Source: Moraxellaceae bacterium
GTDB lineage: Bacteria > Pseudomonadota > Gammaproteobacteria > Pseudomonadales > Moraxellaceae
Assembly: GCA_030684415.1 (NCBI GenBank)
Contig: JAUXNL010000280.1
Coordinates: 1 to 8,982 of the forward strand
Reading direction: 5' to 3'
DNA: 8,982 nucleotides
The position numbers were made by a program, and so were the translations under genes. Numbering within the stretch: position 1 is the first letter of the stretch; each line of letters begins with the position of its first letter. Below the pieces are notes generated by a model. That model had not been told where the DNA came from, ran no database searches, and worked only from the letters and a program-made list of their open reading frames with translations. This document shows positions 1 through 5,422 of the stretch, one piece after another.

Positions 1-980
1 CCACCGAGCTTGCGGCAAGTGCAGGTACGGCAGATGCCCTGACGGCAGCCGCTCATGGGCGTCAGGCCGGCGGCTTCAGCGGTTTCGAGCAGGGTGCGGC
101 CTTCCGGCGCGGTGGCGGTGACCGCGCTGCCATCGAAGCGCACGGGCTGGCCTTCGCCGCCGGTGGACACCGGGCGGGCCACGGCCTGGAAGCGCTCCAG
201 CGTCAGACGGCCGTGCTGGCCGGCGTCCACCCAGTGCGATTCCACGGCTTCAATCAGCGCCGCCGGGCCACAGACATAGGCACGAGCGACCTTGATGTCG
301 GCACCGATAGCCTTCAGGTGAGCAGTCGAGAAGTGGCCGGTCAGGCCGCCTTCCTTGCCGCGTGTCGTCACCAGATGCAGACGGAAGTTCGGGTGCGCGT
401 CAGCAATGTTCTTCAGGTGGCCCAGGAAAATCGCTTCCGGCGACGACGGCACGTAATAGAGAATGTCGACCGTGCCGGTGTGGCCATCGGCCACCAGTTG
501 ATCGACCATGGCGCGCACCGGCGTAATGCCGCTGCCGCCGGCAATCATCAGGAACGGTGCGCTGCGGTCGGCCGGGAGCACGAAGTCACCAGCGGCAGCG
601 CCGATTTCCACGATGTCGCCGGTCCACACGGACTCGTTCGCCCAAGCCGACACCACGCCGCCTTCATGCGTCTGGATGGTGACCACCGGGCAGCCGCCCT
701 CGACATGCGAGATGGTGAAGCAGCGTGAGAGGCGACGGCCGTTGATGGCCACGGTAAAGGGCACATACTGGCCGGCGATGTGGCCGTTCCAGCGGTGATT
801 GGGTTCCAGCACCAGCGACACGGCACGGTCAGTCTCGTGGCGAACGGCCTTGATGGTGGCCTTGATGGCCGTGCCGCCGATGTCCGGGGCCAGGAATTCG
901 AGATAGCTCTCCGGGCGGTGCGGCCAGGTCAGGGCACGGGCGAGAGGGCTTTTGAGGGCGCGGTCGATGAGATTCAGCAT
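1..980 (-). CDS. desC: DesC-like ferredoxin/flavodoxin reductase with C-terminal 2Fe-2S domain (3' end cut by window edge)
   Basis: This is an electron-transfer flavoprotein of the ferredoxin-NADP reductase superfamily with a fused plant-type 2Fe-2S ferredoxin domain. Such proteins pass electrons from NAD(P)H through FAD and the iron-sulfur cluster to a partner oxygenase, here probably an acyl-CoA delta-9 desaturase (DesB type). About 326 residues are visible. The FAD-binding motif RCFTIS is near residues 86-91, the glycine-rich nucleotide motif AGGSGITP near 147-154, and a CGP motif lies further on. The ferredoxin loop has cysteines 312, 317, 320 and 322 (C-X4-C-X2-C); the fourth cluster cysteine would fall beyond the edge. 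The ATG at 978-980 is chosen because GGAG (minus strand, 988-991) precedes it by 7 nt. The desC assignment rests on the divergent DesT-like regulator and the operators between them; the desaturase gene is not in view. Confidence 0.87.
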   Translation of the reverse strand, partial: MLNLIDRALKSPLARALTWPHRPESYLEFLAPDIGGTAIKATIKAVRHETDRAVSLVLEPNHRWNGHIAGQYVPFTVAINGRRLSRCFTISHVEGGCPVVTIQTHEGGVVSAWANESVWTGDIVEIGAAAGDFVLPADRSAPFLMIAGGSGITPVRAMVDQLVADGHTGTVDILYYVPSSPEAIFLGHLKNIADAHPNFRLHLVTTRGKEGGLTGHFSTAHLKAIGADIKVARAYVCGPAALIEAVESHWVDAGQHGRLTLERFQAVARPVSTGGEGQPVRFDGSAVTATAPEGRTLLETAEAAGLTPMSGCRQGICRTCTCRKLG

Positions 981-1017
981 CGGAAGGCTCCAGGTGGGCC
1001 GCCATCGGCACCACGTT

Positions 1018-1033
1018 GTGAACAGGTGTTCAC
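1018..1033. promoter_or_regulatory. Perfect 16-bp palindrome, candidate DesT operator (proximal to desC-like gene)
   Basis: GTGAACAGGTGTTCAC is a perfect inverted repeat (GTGAACA, GG spacer, TGTTCAC). It shares the half-site GTGTTCAC with the 30-bp palindrome about 40 bp away. It lies just downstream of the -10 element proposed for the desC-like gene, between promoter and start codon, where a bound TetR-type dimer would repress. Confidence 0.7.
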
Positions 1034-1062
1034 ATGAAAGCGTTTCACCGAATATTAGTCAA
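1034..1062 (-). promoter_or_regulatory. Candidate sigma-70 promoter for the desC-like gene
   Basis: On the minus strand, TTGACT (1062-1057, five of six consensus bases) is followed after 17 nt by TTTCAT (1039-1034, four of six). Transcription would begin near 1027, leaving a leader of about 47 nt. The -35 box lies inside the 30-bp palindrome and the start site would fall in the 16-bp palindrome, so repressor at either site would block it. This is a by-eye prediction. Confidence 0.5.
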
Positions 1063-1080
1063 CAAGTGTTCACTAATATT
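1051..1080. promoter_or_regulatory. 30-bp imperfect palindrome, candidate main DesT operator
   Basis: The site has AATATTAG at the left end and CTAATATT at the right, with core AGTCAACAAGTGTTCACT. Thirteen of fifteen base pairs across the dyad are symmetric. Read on the minus strand the core is AGTGAACACTTGTTGACT, which from memory differs by one base from the palindrome reported for P. aeruginosa DesT (AGTGAACGCTTGTTGACT). It covers the proposed -35 box of the desC-like gene. Confidence 0.78.
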
Positions 1081-1099
1081 CTGACGAGCGGATAGATAC

Positions 1100-1113
1100 T
1101 TGATTTGCATCAA
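1100..1113. promoter_or_regulatory. Perfect FNR/ANR-type box (TTGATttgcATCAA)
   Basis: TTGAT-TTGC-ATCAA matches the FNR/ANR/DNR consensus TTGAT-N4-ATCAA in all ten conserved positions and is perfectly symmetric. It is centred at about 1106.5, roughly 80 bp upstream of the predicted desC-like start site and 58 bp before the regulator's ATG. FNR-family proteins carry an oxygen-labile iron-sulfur cluster and bind DNA under low oxygen. Which promoter it would serve, and whether as activator or repressor, cannot be told from sequence. Confidence 0.6.
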
Positions 1114-1139
1114 TTTTACCGGCGGACCTAGGATTGTCG

Positions 1140-1147
1140 GTGTTCAC
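1140..1147. promoter_or_regulatory. Third GTGTTCAC half-site before the regulator gene
   Basis: GTGTTCAC recurs here, identical to the right halves of the two palindromes at 1026-1033 and 1066-1073. No convincing left half is visible. It directly precedes the Shine-Dalgarno AAAGGCGG (about 1148-1155) of the TetR-family gene, so it could contribute to autoregulation, or be a chance half-site. Confidence 0.35.
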
Positions 1148-1164
1148 AAAGGCGGATTTTTGAA

Positions 1165-1842
1165 ATGGCTGTTTACAAGAGAAAGGGCAAAGAAGACGCG
1201 GAATCGGAGGAAAGCGGCCACGACGCACGTCGTTCCCGCACCCGCCAGGCCCTGATCGAGGCCGCGCTTGACCTCATGTCCGAAGACCGCACCTTTTCCA
1301 GCCTCAGCCTGCGTGAAGTCACCAAGGCCGCCGGCGTCGTGCCCGCCGCCTTCTACCGCCACTTCCGCGGCATGGACAGCTTAGGCTTGGAGCTGGTCGA
1401 CGAATCCTTCCGCACGCTGCGTGCCCAGATGCGCGAGGTCCGCGCCAACCCCTTGCCTGCCGAGCAGATCATCCATGGCTCGGTCGGCCTTTATGTGCGT
1501 TATGTGCGCGAGCAGGAGCGCTACTTCCGCTTCGCCATCCGCGAGCTGTTCTCCGGCGCCGCCAGCAACAAGCTCGCCATCCGTAACGAGCTGCGCTTCT
1601 TCATCAGCGAGCTGGCCACCGATCTGGCCCTCCTCGTCCGCGACCGTCCTGTCACCAGCTCCGATTTGCAGATGATTGCCCAGTTGGTGGTGAACAGCAT
1701 GGTCATGCTCACGGAGCAGGTGCTGGAGCTTCCGCCCGAGCGCCCGGAAGAAGAGGAGCTGCTGATTGATACCGGCGCCAAGCAACTGCGCCTGATTTTC
1801 CTCGGTGTCAGCCTGTGGAATGCCAAGCCCGGGAAGAAATAG
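1165..1842 (+). CDS. desT: TetR-family transcriptional repressor, DesT/FabR type
   Basis: This is a 225-residue TetR-family DNA-binding protein that resembles E. coli FabR and P. aeruginosa DesT, which sense the saturated/unsaturated balance of acyl-CoA or acyl-ACP and repress unsaturated fatty acid genes. The N-terminal helix-turn-helix is clear: residues 48-67 contain SLREVTKAAGVVPAAFYRHF, followed by GMDSLGLELVDE, matching the FabR pattern SLREVA..AG..P.SFYRHF....ELGL..VDES. The C-terminal two-thirds is the helical ligand-binding and dimerisation domain. A basic, charged tail (residues 1-28) precedes the HTH and is longer than in FabR. The ATG at 1165 has AAAGGCGG about 9 nt upstream. Divergence from the desC-like gene across operator palindromes favours DesT over FabR. 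The likely regulon is the neighbouring desaturase operon and perhaps the gene itself. Confidence 0.85.
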   Translation: MAVYKRKGKEDAESEESGHDARRSRTRQALIEAALDLMSEDRTFSSLSLREVTKAAGVVPAAFYRHFRGMDSLGLELVDESFRTLRAQMREVRANPLPAEQIIHGSVGLYVRYVREQERYFRFAIRELFSGAASNKLAIRNELRFFISELATDLALLVRDRPVTSSDLQMIAQLVVNSMVMLTEQVLELPPERPEEEELLIDTGAKQLRLIFLGVSLWNAKPGKK

Positions 1843-1948
1843 CCGCCGCTTTTGCTGCCTGCCGTGGGCATGCCCCGAAGGATCTGCGGCACCACGGTGC
1901 AATGCCGGCCATCTGCGGCAGGCCGATGATCAAAAAAGGGAATGTCAG

Positions 1949-2356
1949 ATGAAAATCAGTGTTGAAACCCTCGTTCACGCGCCTATCGCGCAAGTCTGGC
2001 GTGCCTACACCACACCGGCTGACATCGCGCAGTGGAATGCCGCGTCGGCGGACTGGCACACCACCGCCGCGACCGTCGATTTACGCGCAGGTGGCGAGTT
2101 CTCTTCCCGCATGGAAGCCAAAGACGGCAGCATGGGATTTGATTTTGCCGGCACCTATACCCGTGTCGTCACTCACGAGTTGATCGAGTACGAATTTGGC
2201 GGCCGCCTTGCCCAGATCGTGTTTGCCGATGGCGCTAATGGCGTTACCGTGCGCGTCAGTTTTGACGCAGAAACCACCCATTCGGTCGAGCAGCAGCGTG
2301 AGGGATGGCAGGCCATTCTGGATAACTTCAAGGCACATGTAGAGCGCAAGGCATAG
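1949..2356 (+). CDS. SRPBCC / AHSA1-like (COG3832) small ligand-binding protein
   Basis: This 135-residue protein has the START-like helix-grip fold of the SRPBCC superfamily, in the AHSA1/COG3832 branch. The order is typical: a first strand (ISVETLVHAPIAQVWRAYT), the helix with DIAQWN near residues 29-34, the conserved LRAGGEFSSRMEAKDGS turn, a central FAGTYTRV...LIEYEF segment, and the C-terminal helix EGWQAILDNFKAHVE. Members bind hydrophobic ligands or have no known function; no specific substrate can be named. The ATG at 1949 is preferred over the upstream open frame because AAAAGGGA lies 7 nt before it and the fold begins there. It is followed after 67 bp by a DUF4256 gene on the same strand and probably shares its transcript. 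Confidence 0.85.
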   Translation: MKISVETLVHAPIAQVWRAYTTPADIAQWNAASADWHTTAATVDLRAGGEFSSRMEAKDGSMGFDFAGTYTRVVTHELIEYEFGGRLAQIVFADGANGVTVRVSFDAETTHSVEQQREGWQAILDNFKAHVERKA

Positions 2357-2423
2357 CGGCCAAGCCGTTTGTGCCTGGTAGGGCAGCGCACGAAGGAATT
2401 GCTGCCCCGTGCGAGGATGAAAA

Positions 2424-2969
2424 ATGAAAACAACACCGCAGCAAGACCTGCTGGCCGCACTGCAATCCCGCTTCGAAAAAAACATGGCTCGCCACAAAGG
2501 CATCAACTGGGCCGATGTGCAGGCTAAGCTGGCGGCACATCCGGAGAAATTGGACGCCCTTGCTGAAATGGAGAAAACCGGCGGCGAGCCCGATGTCATC
2601 GGCTACGAAAAATCATCAGGCGAGTACATTTTTTGCGATTGCGCCACGGAAAGCCCGACAGGCCGAAGAAGTACCTGTTACGACGGTGAGGCGCGAGCGT
2701 CCAGAAAAGAAAACCGACCGGAAAACAGTGCGATTGAAATGGCCACCGCCATGGGCGTCGAATTACTGACCGAAGCGCAGTACCGCGATTTGCAGACGCT
2801 TGGCATTTTCGACACCAAAACCTCGAGCTGGGTACAAACGCCGCCCGCTATCCGCAAGCGCGGCGGTGCGCTTTTTTGCGACAGGCGCTACGACCACGTG
2901 TTCGTGTATCACAACGGCGCCCAATCCTATTATGCCGTCAGAGGGTTTCGTGGCCGGCTCAGGGTTTGA
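2424..2969 (+). CDS. DUF4256 family protein
   Basis: This complete 181-residue protein matches the uncharacterised DUF4256 family over its whole length. Hallmarks are an N-terminal RFEKNMARHKGINW segment (about 16-29), LDALAEMEKTGGEPDVIGY (about 44-62), the EYIFCDCATESPTGRRSTCYD block (about 67-87), KENRPENSAIEMATAMGVELLTEAQY, and the C-terminal ALFCDRRYDHVFVYHNGA.SYYAVRGFRG.LRV. I know no established function; the conserved Cys, Asp and Arg residues hint at a binding or catalytic site, which is inference. It has no signal peptide or membrane helix. GAGGA at 2413-2417 sits 6 nt before the ATG. The partner upstream is an SRPBCC protein. Downstream is a convergent gene and a strong hairpin. Confidence 0.88.
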   Translation: MKTTPQQDLLAALQSRFEKNMARHKGINWADVQAKLAAHPEKLDALAEMEKTGGEPDVIGYEKSSGEYIFCDCATESPTGRRSTCYDGEARASRKENRPENSAIEMATAMGVELLTEAQYRDLQTLGIFDTKTSSWVQTPPAIRKRGGALFCDRRYDHVFVYHNGAQSYYAVRGFRGRLRV

Positions 2970-3030
2970 TGCAGCTGCAATCGCGTCAGCAAGACTCCTG
3001 AATATTCTTTGAGAGAACCGTTCGGGTTGA

Positions 3031-3063
3031 GTGATAGGCCATTCCGTTGAAATGGTCTATCAC
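3031..3063. terminator. 13-bp stem hairpin between convergent genes, candidate bidirectional terminator
   Basis: GTGATAGGCCATT (3031-3043) pairs with AATGGTCTATCAC (3051-3063) with a 7-nt loop; the only non-Watson-Crick position is a G-T. It lies 61 bp after the DUF4256 stop and just TTT follows on the plus strand, so the U-tract is weak. The TGA stop of the minus-strand NYN gene (3060-3062) is inside the right arm, so that mRNA's stop codon would lie in the stem. A smaller stem AACC...GGTT lies just upstream near 3017-3029. Confidence 0.55.
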
Positions 3064-3788
3064 TTTGGGCGCTCATCTTTAAGGCGGATATGTTTGTCTA
3101 CCCTTTCCGTCTTGAAAAGACCTATTGCTGCAATCAGTTCGCTGAGCTTTCCATATCCATAATTGCGAGGATCAAAATCAGGAGCTTGCTTGACGATATT
3201 GCTGCCAACAGGACCCAGATTTGCCCATCCAGATTCATCCGAAGACGCCTCAATGGCTGATCGGATAAGGGCTGTCAGCTTTGTGTCCTGACGAAGCTGC
3301 TTTGTGGTAATTTTTACTGTGCTAGCGGTGTCAGCCTTTTTTTCCGCAAATATTTCCGTATAAATAAATCGGTCACACGCGGAAACAAAAGGGCGAGGCG
3401 TCTTTTTTTCGCCAAACCCGTAAACGGATTTACCAGATTCGCGTATACGCGAAGCAAGCCTCGTGAAGTCACTATCACTTGATACAATGCAAAAACCGTC
3501 GAAGTTGCCGCTGTACAGCAAGTCCATGGCATCGATAATCATGGCACTGTCGGTAGCGTTTTTTCCGGTTGTATAGCGAAACTGCTGTATGGGATGAATG
3601 GAGTGCTCCAAAAGAAGTGGCTTCCAAGGAGAAAGATTGGGTGTTGTCCAGTCACCATAAATCCGCTTTACGCTGGCAACCCCAAGTTTCGCCACTTCTG
3701 TGAGTAGCCCTTCAACTATCGTGGCATTGGCGTTGTCTGCGTCAATCAGTACTGCCAGTGATGCACCGTGCTCTGCGGGGTTTGCCAT
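3060..3788 (-). CDS. NYN-domain (LabA/DUF88-like) predicted ribonuclease with C-terminal OST-HTH/LOTUS-like domain
   Basis: This 242-residue protein has two parts. Residues about 10-150 form an NYN domain, a PIN-like nuclease fold: VLIDADNAN (13-21) gives the first acidic pair D16/D18, then IYGDW (43-47), TDSAMIIDAMDLL (D80, D86, D89) and IVSSDSDF (D105, D107), so the expected metal-binding acidic set is intact. Residues about 168-238 (KLTALIRSAIEAS...GWANLGPVGSNI...FDPRNYGYGKLSELIAAIGLF) resemble an OST-HTH/LOTUS winged helix, linked to RNA binding. Cytoplasmic cleavage or binding of RNA is inferred from these families; the target is unknown. GAGG (minus strand, 3797-3794) sits 5 nt before the ATG. 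Base composition is visibly poorer in G+C than the flanking genes (sampled lines about 38-48%), which suggests transfer. Confidence 0.85.
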   Translation of the reverse strand: MANPAEHGASLAVLIDADNANATIVEGLLTEVAKLGVASVKRIYGDWTTPNLSPWKPLLLEHSIHPIQQFRYTTGKNATDSAMIIDAMDLLYSGNFDGFCIVSSDSDFTRLASRIRESGKSVYGFGEKKTPRPFVSACDRFIYTEIFAEKKADTASTVKITTKQLRQDTKLTALIRSAIEASSDESGWANLGPVGSNIVKQAPDFDPRNYGYGKLSELIAAIGLFKTERVDKHIRLKDERPK

Positions 3789-3830
3789 GACTGCCTCGAT
3801 ACGACCTGCGGCCGTTATTATTTAATCGCG

Positions 3831-4145
3831 TCAAACCGCTTCTTCGTGCAGTTTCAGGCCGTACTTCTCTGCGCACCACAAGGCACCTACCAACAGGCTG
3901 CGCTTGTCATCGACGAAGGATGGCTTTTTGCCTTCGAACAGATGCCCGGCAAACTGGAACCCCCAGCCGATGGTAAACATGCCGGCCGCCAATGGCAGAC
4001 CGATCAGGGTGGCGCCAACCGGAATGCTGCCGACAATGAGCGGAATACCGATCTGGTGACAGCGCTGGTTGCGCGGGTCTTGATGGTCGGCGCGGTACTG
4101 CTCGAAGAGTTGTGTCCATTCGCGGTTGAGTCGGATGCGTTTCAT
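3831..4145 (-). CDS. DUF962 / Mpo1-like membrane protein
   Basis: This 104-residue protein belongs to the DUF962 family, related to yeast Mpo1 (YGL010w), an Fe(II)-dependent dioxygenase in alpha-oxidation of 2-hydroxy fatty acids. Family landmarks are DHQDPRNQRCHQIGIPLI (H21 and H30), a hydrophobic stretch from about 32 to 66 that may form two membrane segments, and GHLFEGKKPSF (H68). The histidines match the family's candidate metal ligands; enzyme activity here is inference. The ATG at 4143-4145 is preferred because AGGA lies 6 nt upstream and homologues start near this point; the frame stays open to 4277 and a start at MAQHQ cannot be excluded. It is 42 bp upstream of the NYN gene on the same strand and divergent from a small membrane protein gene. 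Confidence 0.8.
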   Translation of the reverse strand: MKRIRLNREWTQLFEQYRADHQDPRNQRCHQIGIPLIVGSIPVGATLIGLPLAAGMFTIGWGFQFAGHLFEGKKPSFVDDKRSLLVGALWCAEKYGLKLHEEAV

Positions 4146-4178
4146 GGCATGTCCTGTAGAGGTGTGGGCAGCAAGGGG

Positions 4179-4207
4179 TTGGTGCTGGGCCATGGCGGCG
4201 GTATAAC
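4179..4207 (+). promoter_or_regulatory. Candidate promoter for the 73-residue membrane protein
   Basis: TTGGTG (4179-4184) and TATAAC (4202-4207) are 17 bp apart. The -10 is strong (five of six), the -35 weak. The start would be near 4213, about 22 nt ahead of the ATG at 4235, within the 89-bp spacer between two divergent genes. Confidence 0.4.
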
Positions 4208-4234
4208 ACGGAAATTCCAGTCGAGGTATTGCCC

Positions 4235-4456
4235 ATGAGCACCAATCCCCTGCCGCCCGAAGACCTGCCACCCACATCCGCAGGGCGACTGTCTCTCGTC
4301 ATGTTCGTGCTGTTTGTGGTGCTGGCGGCCGTGATTGCGCTGATGCTCGTCTGGGGGATTGCCGACCCCACGATGTTGCTCAAAGTGGTGGCCACGTTTG
4401 TGGTGGTCGCGCTGACCGGTGTGATTGCCCTGATGGCGCTGCAACCTCGCAGCTAA
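4235..4456 (+). CDS. Small two-helix inner-membrane protein, unknown function
   Basis: This is a 73-residue hydrophobic protein that I do not recognise. A polar, proline-rich N-terminus (about 1-18) is followed by two predicted transmembrane helices: roughly residues 20-42 (LVMFVLFVVLAAVIALMLVW) and 48-68 (MLLKVVATFVVVALTGVIAL), with a short GIADPT turn between them and a tail QPRS. The ATG at 4235 is chosen because GAGG (4223-4226) lies 8 nt upstream; a TTG two codons earlier is too close to that site. It is divergent from the DUF962 gene and its TAA stop overlaps the stop of the convergent zinc-ribbon gene. Coding is supported by ribosome site, hydrophobic pattern and candidate promoter. 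Confidence 0.7.
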   Translation: MSTNPLPPEDLPPTSAGRLSLVMFVLFVVLAAVIALMLVWGIADPTMLLKVVATFVVVALTGVIALMALQPRS

Positions 4457-4794
4457 CTGGCGGCATCATCTGGCGGCTCGTCCGCCGCGCGATACATGCG
4501 CCAGCGCAGGTTCTCGCGGATCACATAGCCCAACAGCACGACAAAGCCTGCGACATACAGCGCCGTGCCGGCCAGTAGCGTTGGCGGATGAAAATCCAGG
4601 ATGACGGCGATCACCAGGACCACCAGACCCAGCGCTTGAAAGCGTGACCACAGCCAGTTGTCGCGCCGTGCCGGGGGCATCTGCCAGATCACTTCTCCTT
4701 CGCAGACTGGGCAGCGGCGGATGTCGCCGTTGCCGGTGCGCGGCACGCGCCGAAAGCGCAGCGAGGTGTCGCAGTGAGGGCAGCGGTAGTTCAT
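4453..4794 (-). CDS. Zinc-ribbon membrane protein, unknown function
   Basis: This 113-residue protein starts with a zinc-ribbon: CPHC (C5, C8) and CPVC (C28, C31) frame a basic loop, a rubredoxin-like knuckle pair that should hold one zinc ion. Two membrane helices follow, about residues 53-68 (ALGLVVLVIAVILDF) and 72-92 (LLAGTALYVAGFVVLLGYVI), then a basic stretch (RENLRWRMYR) and an acidic tail. The layout suggests a cytoplasmic sensor or adaptor domain tethered to the inner membrane; no function is known to me. AAGGAG lies 9 nt before the ATG. The gene begins 43 bp after the stop of the upstream 110-residue gene, so the two may form an operon. Its 3' end overlaps the convergent gene by four bases. 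Confidence 0.78.
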   Translation of the reverse strand: MNYRCPHCDTSLRFRRVPRTGNGDIRRCPVCEGEVIWQMPPARRDNWLWSRFQALGLVVLVIAVILDFHPPTLLAGTALYVAGFVVLLGYVIRENLRWRMYRAADEPPDDAAS

Positions 4795-4837
4795 GGCGAC
4801 ACTCTCCTTGGCGCCTCATCCGTAACCGCCAGCCGTT

Positions 4838-5170
4838 TCAGTACGCCGTGTCGGGCCAAATGGCTTGGCGCAGGCGGCGCACATGTAGCTGCGCCGGGTT
4901 GTCGGTCAGGCGCTTCACCAACCGTTCAACATAGCTGCGGTCGCGCTTTTGCATTTCCTGCTCGGCGGCATTCAGCATCACACTGTAATCGCCACTTTGT
5001 GCCCCGGCTGCTCTGCCGACGCGCGGAGCGCTGCCCGCTGCATGGCTCGCGACCGTGAACGTAACGATGTAGTCGCCATCATCTTCAAAAAGCACATAGC
5101 TCCAGGGTTCCTGAAGCAGAATCCGTTTCGGCAAGAGCGTATCCAGTGGGAGTGAGGGGCGCCGGTGCAT
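4838..5170 (-). CDS. Unrecognised 110-residue protein
   Basis: I do not recognise this protein. It is soluble-looking, with a basic N-terminus (MHRRPSLPLDTLLPKRILL), a probable beta segment WSYVLFEDDGDYIVTFTV, a small-residue loop, a further strand-like DYSVMLNAAEQEM, and a helical, basic C-terminal half (RSYVERLVKRLTDNPAQLHVRRLRQAIW). There is no signal peptide, membrane helix or metal motif. The start is uncertain: the ATG at 5170 and a GTG at 5182 are both in frame and neither has a clear Shine-Dalgarno; the GTG overlaps a perfect palindrome (5182-5191). It lies 43 bp upstream of the zinc-ribbon gene on the same strand. Coding is supported by the long open frame, mixed composition and operon-like spacing. 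Confidence 0.55.
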   Translation of the reverse strand: MHRRPSLPLDTLLPKRILLQEPWSYVLFEDDGDYIVTFTVASHAAGSAPRVGRAAGAQSGDYSVMLNAAEQEMQKRDRSYVERLVKRLTDNPAQLHVRRLRQAIWPDTAY

Positions 5171-5181
5171 TTTAAGCAGCA

Positions 5182-5330
5182 CCGCTAGCGGCGCCCAATC
5201 AAATAATCGTCATCCCGGATGACCAACGCATGCGGTGCACTCCCACGGAGTGCCGTCATTACTAACCGCTTTCTGAAAAACGCCCATCGCGGCCTTTTCA
5301 GGCCGCGATTCCGGCACATGTCCGGAATCT
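5182..5330. other. Non-coding spacer with clustered short hairpins
   Basis: The 240-bp gap between the 110-residue gene and the methyltransferase gene holds no supported ORF. It contains a palindrome CCGCTAGCGG (5182-5191), stem GTCATC/GATGAC (5209-5223, 3-nt loop), stem GCACTCC/GGAGTGC (5237-5253, 3-nt loop), stem ATCGCGGCC/GGCCGCGAT (5286-5309) and stem GATTCCGG/CCGGAATC (5307-5329, 7-nt loop). All are perfect. One is terminator-like and listed separately. The rest could be parts of a small structured RNA, a repeat element or protein-binding sites; nothing identifies which. Confidence 0.5.
5276..5309 (-). terminator. Candidate Rho-independent terminator of the methyltransferase/oxidoreductase operon
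   Basis: Read on the minus strand, a perfect 9-bp stem ATCGCGGCC/GGCCGCGAT with a TGAAAA loop (5309-5286) is followed after 5 nt by TTTTT (5280-5276). It lies about 115 nt beyond the methyltransferase stop codon. The stem is strong; the gap before the short T-tract makes it less typical. Confidence 0.5.
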
Positions 5331-5422
5331 CACGACACTGCTGAAAAGCATTTTTATCAAGCGGCTAAAAACGTGGCGCGGCGGTAGGGCTATGACAACA
5401 TTGCCTGCTTGCTGCCGGCCTT

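Noticed and set aside
213..728. 171-residue plus-strand open frame
   Set aside because: It is antisense to the desC-like gene, whose domains and motifs are clear; it reads as low-complexity Arg/His/Ala peptide with no ribosome site.
1866..1875. GGGCATGCCC palindrome after the regulator gene as a terminator
   Set aside because: The arms are 5 bp with no loop and no T-tract follows.
1381..1902. 173-residue minus-strand open frame opposite the TetR-family gene
   Set aside because: Shadow of the regulator gene; no recognisable domain and no Shine-Dalgarno.
1805..1948. Upstream extension of the SRPBCC gene
   Set aside because: The frame is open but the fold starts at 1949, where a good Shine-Dalgarno is found; the extension overlaps the regulator gene.
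4146..4277. N-terminal extension of the DUF962 gene to 4277
   Set aside because: It overlaps the divergent promoter region and the neighbouring gene, has no homologous pattern, and AGGA supports the start at 4145.
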